Assembly (NCBI GenBank): GCA_028554795.2
Contig: CM068827.1
Coordinates: forward strand, 77,621,677 to 77,685,676
Source: Sinohyriopsis cumingii
Lineage: Eukaryota; Mollusca; Bivalvia; Unionida; Unionidae
Length of the DNA stretch: 64,000 nucleotides
Direction: 5' to 3'
Position 1 is the stretch's first letter. Every line of letters starts with the position of its first letter. The translations under genes and the position numbers were made by a program. A model generated the notes under the pieces. That model was not told the origin of the DNA. It saw only the letters and a program-made list of their open reading frames with translations, and searched no databases. This document shows positions 10,520 to 19,872 of this stretch, piece after piece.

Positions 10520-10744
10520 TCATGTTATATTTTTTAATAATTTATTGAAATATTTTTTATGTGACGGTGACATTACTGCTATCATCATCGTTATCAGTGA
10601 CATCACTGCTATCATCATCGTCGTCAGTGACATCACTGCTATCATCATCGTCGTCAGTGACATCACTGCTGTCATATCATCGTTGTCAGTGACATCACTG
10701 CTATCATCAATGAAATCATCATCATATTTTTTCTTCAGGGACAT
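10520..10744 (-). pseudogene. Frameshifted copy of the acidic repeat gene
   Basis: Begins MSLKKKYDDD like its neighbour, keeps SSDVTD for one repeat, then slips into a frame that reads the same repeats as V-M-S-L-T-T-M-M-I-A. A frameshift inside the array explains this; the DNA repeats are those of the 10218 gene. Confidence 0.6.
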
Positions 10745-10826
10745 TATTATAATATAATATTATTAATTGAAAGTCCCGAAAATCGAAGATTTTTAGGACT
10801 TGGAAATCGTTTTACGATGAAAGTCC

Positions 10827-12107
10827 TTAGGACTTTACCAGGAGACTAATATGTAGTGTTTCATTTCGCAACTCAAGAGGATTCCCAGACTGGCCTGTCA
10901 GCGTGAAATTTATTCTGGTCAGCCATGGATTATGACATCGTAGATAGACCTGATTGATCGGCTCTTGCACAATCTGAAATCCAGGTGGTTCTTTCGGAGT
11001 AAATGAATAAAGAATAAATCCTTGCTGGGCTTGACTTGATAATGTTGTGTCTGTGCTGTAACTGCCATCGATGACATCACACACAAGATTGACCGCGACC
11101 ACTGAAGTTATATTTACGATGCCCGGGGATACATGCCTGCCTTCCCCTTCGGTGTTATTGTTATGTCTGAGGATAGTTGGCTCCGGTAGTGTTTTTCTGT
11201 GTTGTGCAAGTATGTCATCGAAGGACTCATTGATGAGATCAGTGACGGATTTTCTTAACTCGGGCACGTTGTATCCGGGAAGTTTAAAATTCGGCACAGT
11301 GGCTTCTGTGAGTGAATATGCAGTCAGAAAATCCTGCTTATCGGTCTGGCCGCTGGTATCAGTGTAATCAATTGTTGCCTGAATTACTCGCTTGTTAATA
11401 TATTCCATGTCTGCGGCAGTCTGATTTAATATTTCAATCCGCGTAATAATTTCGCTGCGTGAACTTGTTATATCAGCAAGGTGTTCTTGGACGAGCCGCC
11501 GTAGCTGCGTTAGGTGTGTTTTATGTTCTTTATTAATCGATTCAAAAATTGCAATAATATGGCTTAGTTCAATGAAAAAATCGCCAACTGCTCGGGAACC
11601 CCACTCAATATTGTCCTTGTCAATGAAGTTAAAATGACCACTCAACGTTCCACTTTTCATGTCACCAAGATACTGTTCGCGCCATGGATCAAAATTGTGA
11701 CATGACTTTTTGTCAGTGACATAATCAGACTTTTTAGGTGTTGGTGGTATTGGTTGTGCCGGCGGAGCGACTTCAGGCCATCCTAACACTGTTCGGATTG
11801 AACTATTATATATATCCACGGCGTAGTCTGGGGTGTTTATTTCGATCGCGGATGACAGAGTTGGCTCATGAACAGTTATTGCTATTTTGGATTCCTTTGT
11901 TGTAATATTTTTTATTCGACGTTGTAATTCCTCATTGATTTCTTCGATTTGATAAGACCCGGTTGGTAACCCAATGACATTCCAGTCTGGCGTGCCATCG
12001 GGTTTATTTTTATATGCAAACACAAACGAATTATTTGCTGGCAATCCACCAAACGATTTTGATCTGATATTGGGCCAACTGTGATATACTCGTAATTGTG
12101 CTAACAC
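10827..12107 (-). CDS. Penton-like minor capsid protein
   Basis: 426 aa. The N-terminal LRVYHSWPNI, the GLPTGSYQIEEINEEL motif and the C-terminal beta-rich end (RINFTLTGQSGNPLELRNET) resemble the family often found beside Polinton capsid genes that I take for the vertex (penton) protein. The middle is helical (about residues 180-300). No ATG is seen at the expected start: the frame opens with GTG directly after a stop, so the start codon may be lost. Call by pattern and position in the virion gene block. Confidence 0.6.
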   Translation of the reverse strand: MLAQLRVYHSWPNIRSKSFGGLPANNSFVFAYKNKPDGTPDWNVIGLPTGSYQIEEINEELQRRIKNITTKESKIAITVHEPTLSSAIEINTPDYAVDIYNSSIRTVLGWPEVAPPAQPIPPTPKKSDYVTDKKSCHNFDPWREQYLGDMKSGTLSGHFNFIDKDNIEWGSRAVGDFFIELSHIIAIFESINKEHKTHLTQLRRLVQEHLADITSSRSEIITRIEILNQTAADMEYINKRVIQATIDYTDTSGQTDKQDFLTAYSLTEATVPNFKLPGYNVPELRKSVTDLINESFDDILAQHRKTLPEPTILRHNNNTEGEGRHVSPGIVNITSVVAVNLVCDVIDGSYSTDTTLSSQAQQGFILYSFTPKEPPGFQIVQEPINQVYLRCHNPWLTRINFTLTGQSGNPLELRNETLHISLLVKS

Positions 12108-12156
12108 GATCTAGCTTACTGGAATCGCAGTTGGAAAATTAATACTGAATTGTGGC

Positions 12157-12729
12157 TTAGTTGATGTTACTGTTAACAAAGATGTTCGCGCCGGGCTTGT
12201 ATTTGCGACTATCTGCTGAAGTAATTCCGTCATTATTTATCTGCTGTCGTTTCAAATCGAAGTTCTTTGTGTAATCGTTGTACGCGGCTGCCATTTGCGC
12301 GAATTCGGAATCTGATATTGTTGTATCGTCAAGGCTGGATGATATCAACGACGACAATTTCGAGTAGGTGCTTGTGGCCGCGCTGTTTAACTTTTCATAT
12401 TCGTGCAATTTTGTTAGCGCACACGAGGATATTTTTTTCGCAATGATATTAGCAACTCCTGCAATCGTCGCTGATGTTGAAATTGTGATTGTAATCGCGA
12501 TTGCAGTTGTCACTGGTGTCAGCGCTGATAATAGCACCCCAGTAGATGCAACTACCGCGGATACCGAATACACTATTGTGTCTAACATAGTTACTCGCCG
12601 TTTGTATTTTTTTATCTTTGTTGTGCATTTGTCAATAGTATCTTTTAACTCTGAATGCCATTCGCGTACTTGATCGTATCTATATTGCTGCGCATCTAAT
12701 GTTGTCGTTGATGCTGACTTTAATGCCAT
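12157..12729 (-). CDS. Virion-block membrane protein
   Basis: 190 aa. A helical N-terminus (residues 1-45) ends in a basic KKIKKYKRR-like patch. Two hydrophobic segments (about 50-72 and 75-98, VSAVVASTGVLLSAL and AIAITITISTSATIAGV) and a second helical half follow. The arrangement suggests a two-pass membrane protein with cytosolic ends. It sits between penton-like and fibre-like genes, all on the minus strand with short gaps. Function unknown. Confidence 0.7.
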   Translation of the reverse strand: MALKSASTTTLDAQQYRYDQVREWHSELKDTIDKCTTKIKKYKRRVTMLDTIVYSVSAVVASTGVLLSALTPVTTAIAITITISTSATIAGVANIIAKKISSCALTKLHEYEKLNSAATSTYSKLSSLISSSLDDTTISDSEFAQMAAAYNDYTKNFDLKRQQINNDGITSADSRKYKPGANIFVNSNIN

Positions 12730-12738
12730 TTTATTATT

Positions 12739-13086
12739 TTACGCGGTAACCAATTGAGGCGTTTCAGCTACAAATTCCAAACACCACCAGTAAGATGTTG
12801 CGGTTAATTTCTTGTCGGCGGCTTCCAGTATAAATGTTTCTTCGGTTTCCTTGTTTAATATGATAGTCACAACCCCCGAATACTTATCGGTGGAATGTCT
12901 CCAGGGATATGTTGTGAAGATTTCAAATTTAGCGGCACTGAACACAGACAGTCTATACACGCCAGTGGCTGTTGCTGTATATTTGATAGTATTGTTTTGT
13001 TTGGACCATGTTGCGAATCCCGATGATACCGTGTATACTATGTTGGTGATATGCCCGGGAGTAACTCCAGTGGGGACTTTAATCAA
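12739..13086 (-). CDS. Beta-rich C-terminal part of a fibre-like protein; 5' end unclear
   Basis: 115 aa from the first alternative start, but the same frame stays open upstream to about 13305 and reads as helical protein (T-D-K-F-F-G-T-P-P, D-I-K-T-N-I-D-T-I). The gene is therefore longer than this. No in-frame ATG is present; an ATG at 13282 is in another frame and stops after four codons, so a one-base indel near 13270 probably removed the start. The C-terminal half is beta-rich (YTATATGVYRLSV), like a head domain. PTGVTPGHI resembles ATPGNIPVF in the next gene, hinting at one fibre module split in two. Confidence 0.55.
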   Translation of the reverse strand: MIKVPTGVTPGHITNIVYTVSSGFATWSKQNNTIKYTATATGVYRLSVFSAAKFEIFTTYPWRHSTDKYSGVVTIILNKETEETFILEAADKKLTATSYWWCLEFVAETPQLVTA

Positions 13087-13300
13087 ACTGGTTTTGTTAA
13101 CGATCTCAGGAATCCCCGCTACGATGTTTTGCTGTGTTTGTTTGATCGTGTCAATGTTGGTCTTGATATCAGAAAGTTTTATGTCGATGACGGGAGGAGT
13201 TCCAAAGAACTTATCCGTGGCATCATCGGTTGTTTTTGAAAGTTTCTTCGAAGTCTTGTAAACGCGTTTACATGAACACCATACTCGGCCCGCAACGTGG

Positions 13301-13765
13301 TTAGTTTACCGTCAACGACGCTAGCGCTTTTGTCAACATATTGTTGTTTGCGGCATCTTCCGGGGATGTTGGATCTCTTAAAACCACTATTTTGTTGCCG
13401 TTCATGCTGAGTTCACGTGTCATTGTATCACCGGTCTTCGCTACACGTTCCCCTGCAGCTTTCTGTGTGTCATCTCGAAGCGCCCCAATTGATATCAGCG
13501 AATCTCTGATTTTTCCGCTGTCAGTGAACACAGGGATATTACCCGGAGTGGCTCCAATAACCCTACGAATTATTTCATGCCATTTGATATCACTGGTTTT
13601 TAGTTTTCCGTGCCGGTCCTGAAAAATAACAACCTCATCTGGGTCTATCCCGGTCAGACTTAAAAGATTATCGATTTCATCTTTGGTCGCATATTTTGAT
13701 AAATCCACATCGGCGCGTTTTTTTGTCTTTGTTTCGAGAAGAGATCTTCCGTAAATATCAACCAT
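13301..13765 (-). CDS. Fibre-like attachment protein with phage tail-fibre motif
   Basis: 154 aa. The C-terminal section VAKTGDTMTRELSMNG, continuing with NKI...L.DPTSPEDAAN, matches the GDTMTG-L-MNGNKI-DP-PQDAA motif of bacteriophage side-tail fibres. The N-terminus is helical (DLSKYATKDEIDNLL). I infer a trimeric attachment fibre or spike by analogy. Gene order penton-like, membrane protein, fibre pair, protease suits a late structural role. Confidence 0.65.
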   Translation of the reverse strand: MVDIYGRSLLETKTKKRADVDLSKYATKDEIDNLLSLTGIDPDEVVIFQDRHGKLKTSDIKWHEIIRRVIGATPGNIPVFTDSGKIRDSLISIGALRDDTQKAAGERVAKTGDTMTRELSMNGNKIVVLRDPTSPEDAANNNMLTKALASLTVN

Positions 13766-13788
13766 TATTTGATAGGAAACTGTTTAAA

Positions 13789-14658
13789 TCAACCCATGGT
13801 ATACTCGTGCACGATTTTGTGAGGTGAAATCTTTGATTTCGAGATCGCATCAAGAACATTTAATACTTCACGGCCACATATCGGAGGATCGGTCAGTGTT
13901 TGTGTTGGTAACGTTGAATACCAAACTTTCCCTGTCAGGGGGATGTTTTTTGTATATCGAAGAAATTCAACTGGTGGTGCTAACCCATACGAATCAAAAT
14001 AGATAATTCCACGTGGATCGATCGCGTAAGAAACCCAGTGAGTTCCTGGACCATCGCTGTTATCAAGATTAATAATTCCGGTTTCTGGATTACGTGGTTG
14101 TTGTGGTAATTGATCTCGCATAAAGACGCCTCTGAAATTTTTTATATTTAATTGTTTAACAGCATCGAGCAAATCAAAATTTGACATCGGTGTGAAAACA
14201 CTTAGAACCGTTTTGGGTACCATGATAGTGGAGTTCCTGGGAGTCTTAGCCCTGATCAGCGAGCGGATCTCCCCTTTTTTGTATCCTTTTCCTGTGGCTT
14301 TCTTTAGTGCCATTCCAGCAGCGGTTCCAACAGCTTCTAACGCAGCGGCTTTAGCGACTGCAGGGGCAGCAATAGCAGCTATCAACGCTGGTATTGCTGC
14401 GAGAAGTGGAAATATACCACCGGTTTTAACCATATCTTTGACCGCGGCTGGAGAGAAATCAAGTCGAACTCCAGTCGCTGCTTGTTTTGCTTTATTAAAA
14501 TGTTTTAGTTGGGTTTTAGTCAACGATAACTTGTTTGGACCGCCAGTAATCTGATCATTTTTTAGTGTTATCGTTGTCCCACATGTGCTCGCGTTTTTCG
14601 ATTGTAATTTCTTAGCCTGACCAGGAGTCAGAGTGACATTAACGTGACTGTATGACAT
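13789..14658 (-). CDS. Fusion: core/membrane-active domain plus adenain-type cysteine protease
   Basis: 289 aa. Residues 1-150 have a repeated LT..Q.KKL / LTKTQLKHF pattern, then an Ala-rich hydrophobic stretch (about 85-115, LLAAIPALIAAIAAPAVAKA) and a basic GKGYKKGE patch, as in small virion core proteins of this element class. Residues about 155-289 form the maturation protease: GTHWV (H207), YFDSYG (D222) and PPICGRE (C261). Element 2 carries the protease as a separate 186-aa gene. Here the C-terminus after the Cys is short, and the second Cys of the usual CGxxC is absent. Confidence 0.85.
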   Translation of the reverse strand: MSYSHVNVTLTPGQAKKLQSKNASTCGTTITLKNDQITGGPNKLSLTKTQLKHFNKAKQAATGVRLDFSPAAVKDMVKTGGIFPLLAAIPALIAAIAAPAVAKAAALEAVGTAAGMALKKATGKGYKKGEIRSLIRAKTPRNSTIMVPKTVLSVFTPMSNFDLLDAVKQLNIKNFRGVFMRDQLPQQPRNPETGIINLDNSDGPGTHWVSYAIDPRGIIYFDSYGLAPPVEFLRYTKNIPLTGKVWYSTLPTQTLTDPPICGREVLNVLDAISKSKISPHKIVHEYTMG

Positions 14659-14708
14659 TTCTTATAACTTTGCGATTGATCTAATTGTCTACATATTTTC
14701 GGAAAATA

Positions 14709-16103
14709 TTACATGTTTTCCACTGGTGCATCAACGAATCTCATTCGGCCGCCAGCACCTTCAAGTAACATTGCTTTATCGGAATGTATGACCGCGATTG
14801 CTCTGTAATTAGCTATAGCTCCTACGTCTCTATTCACGGTAGCCCGAAAGTGTATATCAACGACAGACTGTCTGGTTAAATCAAGATGCTCTAACGAGAA
14901 GTAATAGATTGGATAATGAGATATAAAATCCAATTGTGATATTTGCAAACCAGTATCGATATTCAGATCACGCGCTAGATATTTTGTCAATCGTTGATAT
15001 GCACGTGCAACATGATTATTACCAAAATGCAACAGTATGTTCTCAGACGGTTCTTGATGTCCGTTTATTCTCTGAGAAACGTCAGTAATACCAAGTTGAT
15101 CAAATATCATATGCGAGTGTGTTTGTGAGTTTACTCGTGCAGTATTTTGAAGAGCAATAAAAATATGTCGCGGCGCGGAAACCCCCTGCTGTGATGCTAT
15201 ATGCCATGTAAATAAACCATTGATGGTACTTTGAATACTATCTGTGGTTGTTGTAAGCCACGATAACAACAATTTACCACCTTGATCCACAAAAGAAAGC
15301 AGTCGTTGTTCTTCAGTAATTGCCGGAGTCATTACCGGCATCCACAGTGATAGTTTTGTTATTAATACTTTACCAGCATCACCAGCACCACCACCAGCTT
15401 CTCGCCATAAAGCATCATTATCGTCATTTTTTCTAATAAGCACGACTGTATGTTTTGCTCCGAAAATTACCTTTCTGACGTCTCGGCAAAATCCAAAGAT
15501 ATGCGACAGCGGAATCGCACAAGAAAATTTTCTACTATCTCCGCTCAACATTAATTTACGCGTATGAAAACCTAAATTAAAATTTGCATTAGCACCATGA
15601 ACCACCGGCCACACATCAGCGTCAGCGTTATTGGCAAAGTTTCTTGGTCGTCTAATATTGTACTGATCACTGTTAGGATGATTAGAAGTGTCCTTGGCAA
15701 ACATCATTGATGGACCAGCTGATCTTGTATAATCATCAGAATATCTCGCTAGACCAATTATTGTTGTAGCAACATCAACATCATTCTGAATCGATTCGAT
15801 ATTTTTTCCATCAATCATATATATGGCGCTACCAAACAAGGCCATAATTCCGTTATTGACAAAACCGATTTTAAACGCATCCCCGTAGTCTGTGTTATCT
15901 AATTTTTTAATTTCACCTTCTACTTCAATATACGCTTCAGCGGGTAGGAAATATCTACTTGTATCTTGAACCTGCAATTCAATTCGTCCTCGTTTATTTG
16001 GCTCTCGTGCGTCATAAGAATAATACTGATAATCACGCACTGATTCATTTTTAAGGACCGGTTCGTCTATGTCGAATGCTGGGTCGGATTCCCGTTTAAA
16101 CAT
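14709..16103 (-). CDS. Major capsid protein (double jelly-roll, hexon-like)
   Basis: 464 aa, intact. The N-terminal FKRESDPAFDID, then IELQVQDTSRYFLPAEAYIEVEG, are typical of the double-jelly-roll capsid proteins of Polintons and adintoviruses; the body is beta-rich throughout with no membrane segment. The start at 16103 is preferred over 16139 because the longer form would overlap the upstream gene, whose stop is at 16117. Forms the capsid shell. Confidence 0.85.
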   Translation of the reverse strand: MFKRESDPAFDIDEPVLKNESVRDYQYYSYDAREPNKRGRIELQVQDTSRYFLPAEAYIEVEGEIKKLDNTDYGDAFKIGFVNNGIMALFGSAIYMIDGKNIESIQNDVDVATTIIGLARYSDDYTRSAGPSMMFAKDTSNHPNSDQYNIRRPRNFANNADADVWPVVHGANANFNLGFHTRKLMLSGDSRKFSCAIPLSHIFGFCRDVRKVIFGAKHTVVLIRKNDDNDALWREAGGGAGDAGKVLITKLSLWMPVMTPAITEEQRLLSFVDQGGKLLLSWLTTTTDSIQSTINGLFTWHIASQQGVSAPRHIFIALQNTARVNSQTHSHMIFDQLGITDVSQRINGHQEPSENILLHFGNNHVARAYQRLTKYLARDLNIDTGLQISQLDFISHYPIYYFSLEHLDLTRQSVVDIHFRATVNRDVGAIANYRAIAVIHSDKAMLLEGAGGRMRFVDAPVENM

Positions 16104-16116
16104 TTTATTATAAAAG

Positions 16117-16578
16117 TTATCGTCTAAAACGAAGACCACTTCCCGCCACCAAACTTGTGTTTATTTGTTCAGGATTTATCCCTTGATTTATCAAGGCTGT
16201 TAGTTTTTGATTTGCGGCTTCATTTATTACTTTACTAACATTTGCAGGCATATCTGCGGTGGCTGGTAATTTTACCGGCGAACCTCTTTGAGGTGGACCC
16301 CCTTGGGTTCTGCGTATTAATCGTGCTAGTCTGTCCTTGATTGCCAGGAATGCTTTACTGGCAGCGCTACCAACAGCGCCAGTAGCTTTATCTTTAATAA
16401 CATCAATGGCTTTCATTGATAATTGTTTTGCGATCGGTATTGCTTTAGGTGCCATCCTCGCGAATAAACCCCGAACAACATCGCCGAGTCCGTTTCCGTA
16501 AGTCATCCTGTATACGGGTACTCGTGAATTTACAACCCTGACCATAACTGGTCTACGATAAGAATTGTGTACGATCAT
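16117..16578 (-). CDS. Small basic virion core protein (pVI/pX-like)
   Basis: 153 aa. Contains MTYGNGLGDVVRGLFARMAP, the same GxGLGD..+..F...AP.. motif as the core protein of element 2 (27065-27451). A helical region and a basic RLARLIRR patch follow. Known Polinton relatives carry such a protein next to the capsid gene; the link to adenovirus pVI or pX is by pattern only. Lies 13 bp upstream of the capsid start. Confidence 0.7.
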   Translation of the reverse strand: MIVHNSYRRPVMVRVVNSRVPVYRMTYGNGLGDVVRGLFARMAPKAIPIAKQLSMKAIDVIKDKATGAVGSAASKAFLAIKDRLARLIRRTQGGPPQRGSPVKLPATADMPANVSKVINEAANQKLTALINQGINPEQINTSLVAGSGLRFRR

Positions 16579-16603
16579 TTTATTTAATTAGTTATTTATT
16601 TAA

Positions 16604-17578
16604 CTAGTCGCTGTCAACAAGTTCATCAATAAGTTCTCGGTAGATGTGAGCATCCATGATGCCGCCGCGAAATAATCGCTGACAGATATCAGCTGCTTCA
16701 TTAATTATTTCTGGTGAGTTATTTCCGGCACGTCTTCCTCCGATGAGAACTTCTAACCGCGATACGTCATTGATAATATTATCAGGGCAGGGAATAAATT
16801 CACCTCCCAAACCACTGCCAGTTGCACTGGGAAATAGTAAATTGAGAACATCATCATCTTTTTCATCTGGACGCTCCTCCAATGGCGGTGAATAAGGAGG
16901 TGGAAGTCCTCGTCGTCTACTTTTGTGAAGTTTTTTCATTGTGCTTACAAGGGTTGGGTATTTTGAATCTTTATATTTAACCGTTTTCTTGTCGTAGTAT
17001 ACACGATACGCCCATTTAACAAAATTGGTATCAGTCGTGGACTTATATTTCTCGTTTAAAAATTTATCTTTGCTATATAAACCCTCTAATATCAATTCAG
17101 GTAATTTTTCTTCTGGTGTGTTCTTAAGGAGTTTAATAAAACCCGGATCAAATTTTGCAGTCAGTTCAACAATTTCCTTTGCTGCTTTGGGTGCATCAGC
17201 TTCGGCGACTTCAGTGCCTTCTTCAGCGGTGGGTGGAGGTTGAGCTGCAACTATATCAGTTGGAAGTTTTTGTAAAATCTTTTTTGTTTGTTTGGTTCTT
17301 TTTGCAATCTTTTCAGTTTGCTCAGCGGTTTGTTTTAACACTGGAAGAATACCCTTTTCATCTCCCAATAAAGCTCTTTCTGTGATCTCTGCAGCTTTTT
17401 CAGTAGCTGTTGTAACGGGTTTAAATAATTCTTCTGCACCTGTTGCAAATTCAACTTGTGCTTGCTGCCGCGCTTGTAATTTTTGTCTTACACTATCTCG
17501 TACAGGAAGAAATTTTTTTATTGCTTCTAGTCGCTCTCGAGCTAGTCTTGCGGAATGTGCTTCTCCGATGTTGGCCAT
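16604..17578 (-). CDS. Coiled-coil virion-block protein with PPPY motif
   Basis: 324 aa. N-terminal half strongly helical (residues 1-110), then a Pro/Glu/Ala linker, a compact region (about 135-215), a basic KKLHKSRRR stretch directly followed by GLPPPYSPP, an acidic segment and a helical end. PPxY motifs bind WW domains of Nedd4-type ubiquitin ligases; adenovirus pVI and retroviral Gag use them. It is the first gene of the minus-strand structural block, starting just inside the right TIR. Function otherwise unknown. Confidence 0.7.
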   Translation of the reverse strand: MANIGEAHSARLARERLEAIKKFLPVRDSVRQKLQARQQAQVEFATGAEELFKPVTTATEKAAEITERALLGDEKGILPVLKQTAEQTEKIAKRTKQTKKILQKLPTDIVAAQPPPTAEEGTEVAEADAPKAAKEIVELTAKFDPGFIKLLKNTPEEKLPELILEGLYSKDKFLNEKYKSTTDTNFVKWAYRVYYDKKTVKYKDSKYPTLVSTMKKLHKSRRRGLPPPYSPPLEERPDEKDDDVLNLLFPSATGSGLGGEFIPCPDNIINDVSRLEVLIGGRRAGNNSPEIINEAADICQRLFRGGIMDAHIYRELIDELVDSD

Positions 17579-17615
17579 TATTGTTAACTTAAATTTTTAA
17601 TTTACAGCAGCAGAA

Positions 17616-17898
17616 ACGGCGACGACAAGCAAACTCTGCCAGGGACTTTCACAGAGCAGCAGAGAAAGTGACGACGCCACCGAGTGTTTTCGCGAGATAC
17701 CCCTGTGCTAACAGAAATAGTTGTATAGGTAGATATTTTCATGAGATAACACTTCTAGTCAGCAGAGAAAGCCTATTTTGTCATGTTTTTCTGACTAGAA
17801 GGGTTTATTCTGTGAAAAATAATCTTTCTATCTAAAATGTTCTCGATAGAAGGCTCTGTTAAGCGAAATACTTTGTGGGATTCACTTTCTCTGCTGCT
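17616..17898 (-). repeat. Right terminal inverted repeat of element 1
   Basis: Inverted match of 1127-1409, ending ...CTTTCTCTGCTGCT and followed by the GCATC duplication at 17899-17903. Confidence 0.9.
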
Positions 17899-18435
17899 GC
17901 ATCGGAAACTGGCTGAATGTTTGAACAGGTCAAGCGGGAGACCAGAGCCACCTTGGTGATGTAGCAGAGTTTACCACTACCCCCTGATAAGCAAAACTTA
18001 ATTATGGTGCCCTTTCCAGTTACAAAAAGTCGTTTGATCGAAACTTTAGGTCACCATTGGGACTGCACCACTACCCTTTCCACCCCCACTCCCAACTACT
18101 GAAGTTACGGGGGTTTCCATTACTGCATTTTGCTGATAAATATAAAATATTATTGTATTTGTATGAGTAAGATTTAACAATTTAATATTGCATATCGCAG
18201 TCTTGAGTGGATCGAGTTTGCTTCAAGAGCGATGGTCTCATCATTAAACCCTGATTTCATCTTCTTTCACGTATCGGTTCCGAAATATACATACTGCACA
18301 CACACAATTGTATTCCATGAGTGATACTTTGAGTCGTAATAATTTATTTTCTGTTATCTGAACCACGCCGATATTTCTCAATCCAGCTCATTGCAATAGA
18401 GTGCATATAAATCATATAAACTTTGGTGTACTATC

Positions 18436-18439
<4 letters not shown>

Positions 18440-18483
<44 letters not shown>
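18440..18483. repeat. (CA)n microsatellite
   Basis: About 22 uninterrupted CA units, followed by a short CATA-rich tail. Confidence 0.95.
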
Positions 18484-18488
<5 letters not shown>

Positions 18489-18868
18489 GACATACATACA
18501 TACATATATACATACACACCGTGTAAAATCAAATAGTCTATTCTAATATCAGACTCATTAGTAGGTATTAGCAATTGAACATCTCCCGGATAGAGACATT
18601 ACAATGTGACATTACTTCATAGCCTAACAAACACTGAAACAGGATGCTGGATAAAATAATTATAATGATCAATGATGCTTATTAACTAACAATTTCTGAT
18701 GGTTTTTCCCCCCTTCTTTCTCTAACATAAAATATACATAAATCTGCAGTGTTTGATTTTAAAATGTATATTTGGTTTGCTTCGTACATAGTTTCTAACC
18801 TTGTTTATATTTGCACTTGGTTTTGGCAATGATAGCTGATAACCACCCCAAAACGTGTGTGTGTGTGT

Positions 18869-18871
<3 letters not shown>

Positions 18872-18944
<73 letters not shown>
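18872..18944. repeat. (TA)n microsatellite
   Basis: About 36 uninterrupted TA units, preceded by (GT)n and followed by a GT-rich stretch. Confidence 0.95.
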
Positions 18945-18946
<2 letters not shown>

Positions 18947-19775
18947 GGTGTGGGTGGGGGTGTGTGTGTAGAGTTTAACGTCAGTAAAGTTTCCAAAATT
19001 TTAATGGTACATTGCGAAATACTTTGGGAAAAGAAATCAATTCGAGTAAACACAAATATGTAATCCGTCAAAATAAACGGCTACATTTTTATAAAGGTAA
19101 AAATATAAAGGTTACAAATGGTTCAAACACTCAGAAAGTTATTTGTCTCTTTCCTTCAACTAGGCTTTTTTCCCACAATGCTTTTCAGTGAAAGCTGTTG
19201 TATATCCTCCTTATGTCTTTCCTCTGCTTGCCAGCTATTGTCATTGTTTGCAACTTTAAGTGTGCTATACTTGTTTTTCTCGTACAGTGGGGGGTTTTAT
19301 GCAGATATTGCATGCTGCTTAATGCAGTCTATTCAGTTAAAGGATATCATAAAAAAAATCATACAAATTAGCTATTCGTACCCTTTATAGAATCAAGGCA
19401 TTGAATCTGGAGTGAATAAATCACCATGGTTACCTGGTTTACTATTTTAAATCATACGCAAATCCTAATCAACAATTTGTTTTCTTTTTAATACAGTATT
19501 GTACATAGAAATTACGACAATGGGGAATAGCGGCTTTAGTTTTAATAATGTAGATCAATGACATCCAATAATGAGGGGATTCGGTTTGAGAAATTATATA
19601 ATCCAAAATATCCGCAGTTTCCTAGAGGTGACGATTTTTCCTACATAACTGGATTTGTGGTTTTGTGTCTTTAACACCATTTTCAGCACATGATAGGCTG
19701 GCTATACAGTACATCTTGTGGAGGAAGAATCCGGGAAGCTGACAGATGAGATATCAATGATTGATGATTGTTAAA

Positions 19776-19779
<4 letters not shown>

Positions 19780-19849
<70 letters not shown>
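19780..19849. repeat. (TA)n microsatellite
   Basis: About 35 TA units. Confidence 0.95.
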
Positions 19850-19855
<6 letters not shown>

Positions 19856-19872
19856 AATACAAGCCCTGCAAT

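Larger units (their letters stand above)
10158..10780. repeat. Tandem duplication of an acidic-repeat gene unit (about 290 bp)
   Basis: Two copies of one unit. Each has AGTCGAAGACTTCCGCGATTTT (about 10183 and 10475), AATAATTTATTGAAATATTTTT, an array of GTGACATCACTGCTATC-type repeats, and then TTTTTTCTTCAGGGACATTA and TATAATATAATATTATTAAT. Short palindromes (AAAATC...GATTTT; GTCC...GGAC) flank the units. Confidence 0.8.
1127..17898. mobile_element. Element 1: Polinton/adintovirus-like element, family A, 16.8 kb
   Basis: The element is bounded by TIRs of about 283 bp that start AGCAGCAG. A 5-bp direct repeat GCATC sits immediately outside both ends (1122-1126 and 17899-17903), which fits a target-site duplication. 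Contents are a retroviral-type integrase, protein-primed-type polymerase B, A32-like ATPase, adenain-type protease, and major and minor capsid genes, the defining Polinton set. Replication and integration genes are broken, while most structural genes are open. Element 4 at the right edge of the window is a relative with the same gene order at its left end. Polintons usually make 6-bp duplications; here only 5 bp match. Confidence 0.93.

Noticed and set aside
18857-19071. Open frames of poly-(Ile-Tyr) in the TA tracts (also near 19683-19942, 21458-21664 and 59652-59921)
   Set aside because: They translate the (TA)n microsatellite on either strand and have no other coding sign.
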